A model generated the notes under the pieces. That model was not told where the DNA came from, did not search any database, and saw only the letters and a list, made by a program, of their open reading frames with translations. Position numbers and translations under genes: made by a program. From positions 1 through 33,374 of the forward strand of contig JAUIHJ010000002.1 of assembly GCA_030432015.1 (NCBI GenBank): a stretch of 33,374 bases of DNA, read 5' to 3'. Origin of the DNA: a bacterium. GTDB lineage: Bacteria > Planctomycetota > Planctomycetia > Pirellulales > Pirellulaceae. Every line of letters begins with the position of its first letter. Positions within the stretch are counted from its first letter, which is position 1. Positions 26,238 through 33,374 of the stretch are shown here, one piece after another.

Positions 26238-27905
26238 TCAGTCCGGCGCATCCATTCGCTCTTCTTGCGCCGCCATCCGCAGCTTGTTCAAGGCACGTGC
26301 TTCGATCTGCCGGACACGCTCTTTTGTGACGCCGAGGTCGGCACCAACTTCTTTGAGCGTTTGTGGTTCCTGACTATGATCCAAACCGAACCGGCTAATG
26401 ATAATCTTCTGCTCGCGTTCGTCAAGGCGGGCCAGAATATGGTTGACCTGCTGCTTCCGGACGCGTTGCGCCGATTCTTGCTCATACTGATCCGGCCGTT
26501 CGTCCTGTTGCCCGGAAAACATCTCTTCCAGGCTGGTCCGAAACCGATCCCGATGCTTGAATTCGTGTGGAATCGATCGAGCGAAGTTTTTCATAATTGC
26601 CCAGCTGGCGTACGTGCTGAACTTATTCCCACGCCCGTAGTCGAACTTTTCGGACGCTCGAATCAAGGAGACATTGCCATCGCTTACCAAGCTGAAAAAG
26701 TCCTGGTTGGGTGAGACATGCCGTTTCGCGATAGAAACCACCAAGCGAAGATTGGCTTTGACGATCTCGTTCTTGGTTTCTACCGCCTGCTCGTAGAGCC
26801 ACTCGATACGATCCATGATGCTAGCACGAGGCCGCTCGTGGTTGATCTGCTTCCGCAGTTTGCTGGCGGTGTATTTCAGGTAATTCAGCTTTCGGAACAG
26901 GTGGTACTCCTGTTCGCGCGTCAACAGGGCGGTGTCGTACAGCGACGCCAAGTAAGGGGGCAACCCCGCCGGGGGACGTGAACGTCGCCGGCTGGATTCC
27001 TCGACCTCTGGCATCGGGCCCAGAATCACTTCCTTATTGCTTTCTTTTTCAAATTCCGCGTTATGAATGAAATCCAGCGGCAGTTCGAGGATCCGCTGCA
27101 ACCGCCGTTCGTTCACGATGCGATAGATACTGGTCCGCGTGCGGCAATAGCGCTTTGCGAGCCGTTCGACCGTCATCCCGCGACGATACGCCTGATAGAT
27201 CTTATTCTTCGTTTCCTCGTTCAGCGTGCCGGTCCGGTGCGGAAACACCGCCAGGTCCGGGTGCTTTTCGTCAAATTGCTTCAACGTATAGCGAATCGTC
27301 TCGACACTGCGATCGGTCTGGCGAGCGATCCGCCGGGCGATTTCCGAGGGGCAGGAGCCGGCTTGGGACATGCGCCGCGCCCGTTCGATAATCTCGTCGC
27401 GCTCTTCGTCGGAGAGCTGGCTGAAGCGTTCGCCGCGTTCGATCCGCTGGCGATTACCGGCCACGAAACGGTCGACGCTACTACGGAGAAAACCAACCCG
27501 CTTGCGACGTCCAAAGATAAAGCGCCGGCTCACCAGCCCTTGCTGCCGCCAACGGGAAATCGTCTTGGTCGAAACCTTGAACAGCTTGCTCAATTCTTCG
27601 ACCGTATGAACGGGTTCGGCCGCGTCTTCCACGCGAATGTCCGCGGCATCGGATACGTCCTCGACAAACAGCCGCAAATCATGGCTCGCTTCCTGGCCAG
27701 ACAGGGTGTTGCCCTGTGCTGCGTCAGGTCGGTAGTCGGTAATCCGGAAGCAAACGTATTCGTAGCTGTAGGTTTTTTGAGGCTCGATTTCGGCCAGTAA
27801 CTTCTCGGCACGATTTGCTTGTTCGAGCTTCTTTTCGCGCGGCGCAAACCGTACCTGTTGGTCGCGCAGTTGCTTGATGATGTTGCTTTGGTATTCAGTA
27901 TGCAT
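26238..27905 (-). CDS. Sigma-70-family factor with a triple-HTH N-terminal half
   Basis: RNA polymerase sigma factor, 555 aa. Residues 384-445 are sigma region 2 (ANLRLVVSIAKRHV, then KFSTYASWAIMKNFAR). Residues 487-546 are region 4 with the recognition helix LGVTKERVRQIEARAL. Region 3 is replaced by a short polar linker (446-486). Before this are three predicted HTH modules: a MerR/excisionase-like one (101-150, TVEELSKLFKVSTKTISRWRQQGL), one at 165-222 and one at 224-275 (MTVERLAKRYCRTRTSIYRIV). AAGAGG at 27918-27913, 7 bases before the ATG at 27905, fixes the start; an in-frame ATG at 27929 lies upstream of that site. The factor probably reads extra DNA sequence at its promoters. Target genes unknown. 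Confidence 0.9.
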   Translation of the reverse strand: MHTEYQSNIIKQLRDQQVRFAPREKKLEQANRAEKLLAEIEPQKTYSYEYVCFRITDYRPDAAQGNTLSGQEASHDLRLFVEDVSDAADIRVEDAAEPVHTVEELSKLFKVSTKTISRWRQQGLVSRRFIFGRRKRVGFLRSSVDRFVAGNRQRIERGERFSQLSDEERDEIIERARRMSQAGSCPSEIARRIARQTDRSVETIRYTLKQFDEKHPDLAVFPHRTGTLNEETKNKIYQAYRRGMTVERLAKRYCRTRTSIYRIVNERRLQRILELPLDFIHNAEFEKESNKEVILGPMPEVEESSRRRSRPPAGLPPYLASLYDTALLTREQEYHLFRKLNYLKYTASKLRKQINHERPRASIMDRIEWLYEQAVETKNEIVKANLRLVVSIAKRHVSPNQDFFSLVSDGNVSLIRASEKFDYGRGNKFSTYASWAIMKNFARSIPHEFKHRDRFRTSLEEMFSGQQDERPDQYEQESAQRVRKQQVNHILARLDEREQKIIISRFGLDHSQEPQTLKEVGADLGVTKERVRQIEARALNKLRMAAQEERMDAPD

Positions 27906-28056
27906 CGTAATGCCTCTTCTCTTCTGCAAACCTTGCCGGTGTTCCCTGCGACTCCTCGCCCGACAAAATTCCTCGTCCGCTTCGGAAAAGCAGCCAATCC
28001 CGTGCTGCTTCCGCTATTGCAATCCTGTTCCGTCCTTGATACGTCCCGCTCTCCAT
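27895..28056 (-). CDS. Small leader ORF overlapping the sigma gene start
   Basis: A 53-codon frame from the ATG at 28056 (in-frame ATGs also at 28077 and 28119) ends in TGA at 27895, 11 bases inside the sigma gene. The predicted peptide has a plausible amphipathic part, IAIAEAARDWLLF. GAGAG sits 7 bases before the ATG. The overlap would allow translational coupling to the sigma factor. I do not recognise the sequence, and it may be a chance frame. Confidence 0.35.
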   Translation of the reverse strand: MESGTYQGRNRIAIAEAARDWLLFRSGRGILSGEESQGTPARFAEEKRHYDAY

Positions 28057-28675
28057 GTTGGTTCTCTCAGACCCCATTTTCGCCTGAGACGTTCCGAAAC
28101 TCAGTGCGAATTCCCACAAATCCCAGCGTTGCAGCGACCGATCGGGGAGTCAGTGCCGGGTCCCACGGGGCCCGGCGGGGATTATAGAGTGGCTGTCAAG
28201 TATTGTGACCCACGACCGTCACCCCCCCTCTAGTTTTGCCCAGTTTCCCTGGCTCCCCGAATCCCCTTGAAAGGCGTTCGCTACGCGTCGCTCGTTTTCT
28301 TCCGGCTTCCATGTTCTTGTTCCGGTCCCAACCTCGGAGGCTCAGGCCACTGAAGTTCAAACCCCTGAAAAACCCCTGCGGCCCCGCCTGCTTAAGTCTT
28401 GACAAACAAACGGCTTTGCGGGTTCGCTGCCGCCGTGCAAAAGCTGTCGTTTGAGAAAAACAAGGGCCATCCTCAGCGGACTCAATTGACTCGCCAGAAT
28501 AAACCGCGCCCAGGCGCCCAATGTTTCGCTCGTTCGCCTATTTCGTTGAACAAACCGCCAAATCCGGGTCGATGAACCGAAAACGGCCCTTTTTGCTGGC
28601 AACTTTTCTCGAGAACCTTATTTCCGCTCGCCAAGGCAAAAAAATCGCGGCTGCGGAGGAATCAAGACTGGCGAC
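28057..28675. other. Divergent promoter spacer
   Basis: About 620 bp between the sigma gene leader (read left) and the secreted-protein gene (read right), with no convincing gene. It holds a consensus -10 and hairpin at 28156-28199 and an imperfect inverted repeat with CAAACG at 28407 and CGTTTG at 28448-28453. GGAGG at 28656-28660 is 15 bp before the right-hand ATG. Confidence 0.6.
28156..28199 (-). promoter_or_regulatory. Possible sigma-gene promoter with 5'-end hairpin
   Basis: Minus strand: TATAAT at 28186-28181 is a perfect -10. TTGACA at 28199-28194 is a perfect -35 hexamer but only 7 bp away, so it cannot be the -35 of the same promoter. The predicted start near 28174 falls on a GC hairpin (CCGGG/CCCGG plus CCC/GGG, 28156-28175), which would cap the transcript. 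Confidence 0.4.
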
Positions 28676-30151
28676 ATGGTATTCGACGTGCGACCCCGTT
28701 TCTTAGTTTCCTCGATTTGCCGAATTGTTGCGTGCGACCGCAGGACTTTCCGGAAGATTGGCGGAGTTCTGCTCGCGATCGGCGTTTTCGCGGGCGTCGC
28801 CCGCTCGGCCAGGGCAGTCGAGCGAGTCACGTTGGTTCCGCAGATTGCGGCAAATCAAGCGGCCCGAATTCGCGTGGTTCAGGATGTGAAGGGCGATCTC
28901 AAGCTCAATGCGGACGGTCGGCAGGTGACCCGACTACCCTTCACGGCGCGGGGTCAGATGGTCTACGACCAGCGCGTGCTGAAAGTTGGCGCTGACGTGC
29001 GTCGCGATGCACGCTATTACCGCGAGGCCACAGCGCGGATCCAAGTCGGAGAAGCCAACCACACTTCGGAGCTCTCACCGCTGCGGCGCACCATCGTGGT
29101 GGATTGCGGTTCGCAAGGAAGCCGGGTGTACTCGCCGCTCGGCCCCCTGACACGCGATCAACTGGAGCTGATCGAAATCCAAGGCAATCCGGCCCTGCTC
29201 GATCGCTTGCTCCCGCGCGGCGAAGTCGCCATCGGCGAAAAATGGACGCATGATGATTCTCTCCTTGCGCAGCTGTTCGGGCTCGATGCAATCCAACGCA
29301 ACGGGTTGTCGAGCACTCTCAGGGCGGTCGAAAACGAAACTGCGGTGATTGACCTGTCCGGCACGCTGCGGGGGGCGATTGGAGGCATTTCCAGCGACGT
29401 CGAAGTGCGGGCCAAGTACCATTTCCATCGGCAGCAGCAACGTGTCGTATGGCTCCAAATGACCATCAAGGAGAATCGTTCAATCGGGCACGCCTCGCCC
29501 GGTTTCGACGTGACCGCACGTATTCGGCTCACCATCGATCCGGAGGAAGTCGCGACCCAGTTACGGGACGACGCCTTGGCGGGCCTGGATCTGGCCGCCG
29601 AACCCGGCTCCCTGATGCTTGAATTCGCCTCACAGCCAGGCGGGTTTAAATTCCTGCATGGCCGCATGTGGCAGGTCATGGTGGACCGGCATGATGTCGC
29701 TGTGCTGCGCATGATCGACCAAGGAGAGTTGTTGGCTCAATGCAATGCGTCCAAACTTCCCCACCTGCCGGCAGGCAAGCGTGTCTCCCTGGAGGCGTTT
29801 CAGGCGGACATTCAGCGCGCCCTGGCAAAGGACTTTGGGGAGTTCGCGCAGGCCACTCAGGGGACCGCCGGTAACGGCCTGCGGGTGCTTCGCGTGGTGG
29901 TGGCCGGGCAGGCATCCGGGCTGCCAATTCAATGGCGGTACTATCACATCTCCAATGATGCGGGCCGGCAGGTTTCGTTTGTCTTCACCATGGACGCCAA
30001 GCTGATCGAACGATTCGCTGAAGCCGACCGGGGGATCATCACCTCATTTGAGTTCGCGGCTGCAGGTGCGTCGCCCACTCCCGCGCCCCGGCAGGGGCCC
30101 GAACGTGCCGCTGCCGCTGCGGCCGCGACCGATGGCGGCGAACTGCGGTAG
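28676..30151 (+). CDS. Exported protein of unknown function
   Basis: I do not recognise the family. It is 491 aa with a long basic N-region, a hydrophobic stretch at about 29-42 and an ARA site near 45-47, so it is probably exported. The mature part is a mixed beta-rich protein. It contains GEKWTHDDSLLAQLFGLD followed by strands NETAVIDLSGTLRG and VEVRAKYHFHRQQQRVVWLQMTIKENR, resembling a lipocalin-like or YceI-like layout of repeated strands, but no motif is decisive. The C-terminal part (about 370-465) is a second domain with LRVLRVVVAGQASGLPIQWRYYHI. It ends in a low-complexity Ala/Pro tail. The start is uncertain, since the good GGAGG is 15 bases away. Confidence 0.75.
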   Translation: MVFDVRPRFLVSSICRIVACDRRTFRKIGGVLLAIGVFAGVARSARAVERVTLVPQIAANQAARIRVVQDVKGDLKLNADGRQVTRLPFTARGQMVYDQRVLKVGADVRRDARYYREATARIQVGEANHTSELSPLRRTIVVDCGSQGSRVYSPLGPLTRDQLELIEIQGNPALLDRLLPRGEVAIGEKWTHDDSLLAQLFGLDAIQRNGLSSTLRAVENETAVIDLSGTLRGAIGGISSDVEVRAKYHFHRQQQRVVWLQMTIKENRSIGHASPGFDVTARIRLTIDPEEVATQLRDDALAGLDLAAEPGSLMLEFASQPGGFKFLHGRMWQVMVDRHDVAVLRMIDQGELLAQCNASKLPHLPAGKRVSLEAFQADIQRALAKDFGEFAQATQGTAGNGLRVLRVVVAGQASGLPIQWRYYHISNDAGRQVSFVFTMDAKLIERFAEADRGIITSFEFAAAGASPTPAPRQGPERAAAAAAATDGGELR

Positions 30152-30216
30152 TGAACACGCTAGGTGATTGGACCGACACGGAGTAAACGCCGACGCAGCG
30201 GAGTCCACATTCGGAC

Positions 30217-30230
30217 GCCTGCCTTCAGGC
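30217..30230. terminator. Weak bidirectional hairpin between convergent genes
   Basis: GCCTG (30217-30221) pairs with CAGGC (30226-30230) around CCTT, in the 105-bp gap between two converging stop codons. There is no T-run, so termination here is only suggested by position. Confidence 0.25.
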
Positions 30231-30256
30231 ACACGGAGCGGCAGGAGTCGGCTTCG

Positions 30257-33205
30257 CTATTCGACAGCGTCGGCTGGCTCGTCCCAGTTGGCAATCAGAT
30301 CGGCGATCGCGGCGAGTCCCCCGGTCGCTTCGATGTTCTGGCCGCCTTCCTGGAGCAGCCGTTCCAATTCGAGCCACTCCTGATCAGCAAACCCAAGCTC
30401 CTTGGCCTTGCGTAACGCTTCAAGCGCTTCCGGCCATCGCTGCTGGGCGACGAAATAGCAAGCCTTGTTTACGTACAACCACGAATTTCCTGGCCGCAAC
30501 TTCTCGGCGACCTCCAGGTTTTGTTTGGCATGGCGACGATGAATCTCCGCTTGTTCCGGGGATAGCCGCGCCAGGCGCAGATGAACCAGGGCCAGGTTGT
30601 TATACGCTTTGTAGAGGCTGCGGTCTTTTGCCAAGGCGGTCGTCAGGGCTGCTTCGGCATCTGTCAACAGGTCGCGGGTGGGTTCCGACCGATGGGGCGC
30701 ACACAATACGAGTCCCAAGGTGTTATACAGGTCGGCTTCGCCGACTTCATTCGCCCCGCCTCCGCCGCCCGTCAACGTCTTGGTGATTGAGAGTCGGGCA
30801 GGATTTGGCTCGCGGTCCCGCATGTATTCCGCCCAACCGCGCCAACGGTACGCTTGCACGCGCTGATCGCCCTGTAACGTTTCTTCGTATTCTGTCGCGA
30901 GTTGGATCGCTCGCTCGAAATTCCCCAGCAAGCACTGCGCTCCGACGAGCGACGGGACGCCGCCGACCTCGCCGGCTGCCAGGTACTTCTCATTGAGTGC
31001 GACAAGTTGGTTGAGAGATTCCTTGTGGGGAGGAATCGCTGCCAGCCGAAAGGCGTGGAGCGACACGTCGGTTTTCCTTTCCAATGGCATCTCGGACTGC
31101 CATACCGTTTCCGCGAGCTGTGCAAAAACGCTGGAAGGCGCGGCCTGTTCGTCTGCAATTCCAATCAGAACGTCAAGCGCGTCCAAGTTACTTTCCGCAA
31201 CGTAGATCTTCGTGAGCGCGGCCACAATGCTGCCAACTTCCAGCTTGTTCAACACCTCGTCTTCGTTGGCCGGCTTCAATTTCAGGGCCTGCGAGTAGCA
31301 GGTGGTCGCAAGTTGAGCCAGTCCCTGATCGGACGTTGATTGGTCAAGCAACTCGTCCGCGACGGCTTGGAATACTCGTGGTTGGGTTGCCGTTTTGACG
31401 AGCTGTTCGATGTGTTGCTCAATACCCTGCGTGTCCGCAGCCTCCCTTAGCAACTCCAACAAGCGGATGTTGGGATCGATCTGATTCGGGAAATCGTCAC
31501 AGGCCTTGCGCCAACAGGCAATCGCCAGCGGGATGTTATCCTTGTCCTTGAACAGGTGGCCCAGGGCGGTATAAACGCCGAGTGCCGCCGGATCCTCCTT
31601 GTTGACTTGATTCAGCAGGGCCCCTGCCTCTCCCGGTTGTCCTCGCAGCAGGTAGCGCTGGGCAAGATTGTGGAATGAGCCCGCAAAGTGAGGGTGTGGC
31701 GGGCTGATGGCGTCTTGGAGGAGTTTGATCTGGTCTTCCGGGTCACTCGCCTGCAACGCAAGTTCATACTCGACCAGACCGCCAAACTGTTGCCGTGCGT
31801 CCTCGGGCATCGACGCCAGCGTCAACTTCGGTTTGAACTGTTCGAAATACGACGGCGACCAGATCGCCAAGGCGGCGCCAGCCAGCACCAGCCCGGCGAC
31901 CGCTGTCATACCAAGTCGACGACGATTCCGTGCACGCTGCCAGCGGTACGTGTTCTGGATTGATTCAAGCAGACGATCATGACTCAATTCGACATACCGT
32001 TCACCATCGCGTGACTCGGCCCGCAAGATCGCCTCCCGTTCCAGGGTTACGATGTCAGCCGGCGTCACGCCGTAACGACGGATAAGCTCGGACTCCTTCC
32101 GGAGAATCCGAAAACCGTTGGCATCGATCAGCCCGCGCGTGATCAGCCGCTGCACCTGCTTGGCCTTGCCTGAGCGAAAGAGCCGCTCCAGCGTTCGCTG
32201 ATAATACTCACCAAGCATCTTTGACATGCCGGCGTCGCCACCGAGAAAAGACGCGTCGATGGTGCTCGGCGCCCGGCGAAACCAGCTGCGCCGCGCACGC
32301 CGCTTGTCGTCGATACTCCGGCAAAGGACCTGGAGCTGGTAGGGAGCGATTTCGTTCAATTTGACGAACTCGCCGCGTCTTTTTTTGCTCGACAGGAAGT
32401 CGAGAATTTGCCGGACCGCGTCATCGGTGTATTCGAACGTGTCGCTGCCGACATCTTTGTGCACGAACAATGCCGGTTCGCGAATCGCATCTTCGCCGTC
32501 GTCATACGACAACCCGGTCAGTCGTACGCGATTACGAAAGATGGCTGGGATGTTGTTGGCAATTTCTTCCAGCTCACCGAGATAGTCTTCCCGAATGACG
32601 ATCAGAATTTTGACATCCAGCCGACGTTGCTTGGTCCGCCCGCCACTCTGTCGAGCTTGTGAGATCTTCAATTGTCGCAACAGGTTGGCCAGTTCGGCCA
32701 CGAAAGGGGTTCGCGACGACACGTCGTGCAGGGTGAAGAGCTCTTCAAACTGGTCGATCACCAGCAGCGGTGTGATCGGGCGATCATCCTGCCAGAATGC
32801 CGTGCTACGAAAAAACTTGGTCAGGTTGGACCGGTCGCCGTGATGGTATTCTCGGGCGTCGCCTTGTTCGAATTCGCGACCGGCCGATTCGATCTGCCGG
32901 ACGACAGAACTGAGCAAGCTTTCCTGATCGCCTCGTATGTTTCCCGGCCCCGTCTGGACTGGCCCCGTGTGGACCCGAACTGAAATTGGCAGCACATCCC
33001 GCTGCCGCAATCGGCCAAACAGACCTGCCTGAAGCAGCGACGTTTTCCCCATTCCGGAACGCGAGAACAGGACCACCAGGTCTTCCGACAGAATGGAATG
33101 TAAGACCTTCTCGGCATCGCCATCGCGGCCAAAGAAAAGGGCGCGATCGATCGAGTCTTGGGTAAACGGACGAGCTCCTGGATAGCGCTCGCGAGTTGCC
33201 GCCAT
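30257..33205 (-). CDS. nSTAND-type NTPase with transmembrane segment and C-terminal TPRs
   Basis: Signal-transducing STAND ATPase of the novel-STAND group, 982 aa. It opens with the nSTAND signature YPGARPFTQDSIDRALFFGRD (8-28). Walker A is SRSGMGKT (48-55), Walker B LLVIDQFEE (147-155), and IREDYLGELEEIANNIPAIF (204-223) is the conserved sensor block. ELSHDRLLESI (406-416) closes the ATPase module. A single membrane segment (431-450) follows a basic NRRR, which predicts the ATPase inside and the rest outside. Residues 460-970 are TPR-like repeats that would sense a ligand or partner. AAGGA, 7 bases before the ATG at 33205, fixes the start; the frame open further upstream overlaps the preceding gene. 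It is 13 bp after a TIR-like gene, so effector and switch are probably co-expressed. Confidence 0.9.
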   Translation of the reverse strand: MAATRERYPGARPFTQDSIDRALFFGRDGDAEKVLHSILSEDLVVLFSRSGMGKTSLLQAGLFGRLRQRDVLPISVRVHTGPVQTGPGNIRGDQESLLSSVVRQIESAGREFEQGDAREYHHGDRSNLTKFFRSTAFWQDDRPITPLLVIDQFEELFTLHDVSSRTPFVAELANLLRQLKISQARQSGGRTKQRRLDVKILIVIREDYLGELEEIANNIPAIFRNRVRLTGLSYDDGEDAIREPALFVHKDVGSDTFEYTDDAVRQILDFLSSKKRRGEFVKLNEIAPYQLQVLCRSIDDKRRARRSWFRRAPSTIDASFLGGDAGMSKMLGEYYQRTLERLFRSGKAKQVQRLITRGLIDANGFRILRKESELIRRYGVTPADIVTLEREAILRAESRDGERYVELSHDRLLESIQNTYRWQRARNRRRLGMTAVAGLVLAGAALAIWSPSYFEQFKPKLTLASMPEDARQQFGGLVEYELALQASDPEDQIKLLQDAISPPHPHFAGSFHNLAQRYLLRGQPGEAGALLNQVNKEDPAALGVYTALGHLFKDKDNIPLAIACWRKACDDFPNQIDPNIRLLELLREAADTQGIEQHIEQLVKTATQPRVFQAVADELLDQSTSDQGLAQLATTCYSQALKLKPANEDEVLNKLEVGSIVAALTKIYVAESNLDALDVLIGIADEQAAPSSVFAQLAETVWQSEMPLERKTDVSLHAFRLAAIPPHKESLNQLVALNEKYLAAGEVGGVPSLVGAQCLLGNFERAIQLATEYEETLQGDQRVQAYRWRGWAEYMRDREPNPARLSITKTLTGGGGGANEVGEADLYNTLGLVLCAPHRSEPTRDLLTDAEAALTTALAKDRSLYKAYNNLALVHLRLARLSPEQAEIHRRHAKQNLEVAEKLRPGNSWLYVNKACYFVAQQRWPEALEALRKAKELGFADQEWLELERLLQEGGQNIEATGGLAAIADLIANWDEPADAVE

Positions 33206-33218
33206 GTCGGTTCCTTTT

Positions 33219-33374
33219 TCAGCGTGTGTTTTCTCGGCGCCGCAGATCCTTGCGGACCGCCTCGTCAATCTTGGCGACGTCTTGTGGCAACTCAAGACAC
33301 TCGATGCGGTGAAGGTCCCTGAGCTCTTCCAATTGGGCGCCGGGTGCAATCGCGACGGGCAAGATCCATTTGAT
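33219..33374 (-). CDS. C-terminal end of a TIR-like domain protein (cut by window edge)
   Basis: The last 51 codons of a gene that begins beyond the window; the stop is TGA at 33221-33219. The segment KWILPVAIAPGAQLEEL resembles the last beta strand of a TIR domain. LHRIECLELPQDVAKIDEAVRKDLRRR resembles its final loop and C-terminal helix. This is a resemblance by pattern only, as the catalytic part is outside. The 13-bp gap to the nSTAND gene shows one operon. Alternatives are a SEFIR or other flavodoxin-like fold. Confidence 0.5.
   Translation of the reverse strand: MKWILPVAIAPGAQLEELRDLHRIECLELPQDVAKIDEAVRKDLRRRENTR

Noticed and set aside
30217..30230. True intrinsic terminator between 28676 gene and the nSTAND gene
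   Set aside because: Only a 5-bp stem without a T-run, so listed at low confidence only.

Overview
The window is bacterial and very probably from a planctomycete, with the Pirellulales a reasonable guess. The case rests on protein style. EF-Tu has the unusual switch I sequence I associate with planctomycetes. There are several large secreted or membrane-anchored HEAT/TPR proteins, a sigma factor with a long multi-HTH N-terminal half, NusG with a long acidic N-terminal extension, and an LptD-type outer-membrane protein. No rRNA gene is visible, so the assignment is an inference.

Left arm (1-6015, + strand): a 5'-truncated LptD-like outer-membrane LPS-assembly protein, a DgkA-family lipid kinase, an SDR/epimerase-like protein and an MFS transporter, tightly spaced and probably one transcription unit. 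Three of these four lack or add something at a functionally important place (DgkA catalytic Lys, SDR YxxxK Lys, MFS periplasmic insert). A short repeat-bearing spacer separates them from convergent recQ (6113-8029, -). A 670-bp gene-free spacer follows, with a 14-bp tandem repeat array running into a 78-bp REPIN/MITE-like inverted-repeat element. Next is a secreted 946-aa HEAT/TPR protein (+).

Centre (11667-25954, - strand, read right to left): the conserved translation/transcription super-cluster tRNA-Thr(TGT), tRNA-Tyr(GTA), tRNA-Gly(TCC), tRNA-Thr(GGT), tuf, tRNA-Trp(CCA), secE, nusG, rplK, rplA, rplJ, rplL, rpoB, rpoC. It starts from a good sigma-70 promoter (25927-25954) and ends in a strong intrinsic terminator (11667-11697). 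Stem-loops lie in the rplL-rpoB and rpoB-rpoC gaps, where uncoupling of ribosomal-protein and polymerase expression would be expected.

Right arm: upstream of the tRNA promoter is a sigma-70-family gene (26238-27905, -) with three predicted HTH modules before sigma region 2 and no recognisable sigma region 3. It has an overlapping 53-codon leader ORF and a 3' region that folds into a 101-nt closed structure ending in U8. Then come an unrecognised secreted protein (28676-30151, +) and, convergent to it, an operon of a TIR-like protein C-terminus (cut by the window end) and a 982-aa nSTAND NTPase-TM-TPR protein (30257-33205, -).

The best candidates for something new are the TIR-like/nSTAND/TPR pair at the right edge, the multi-HTH sigma factor with its leader ORF and structured 3' end, and the MFS transporter with an inserted periplasmic domain.
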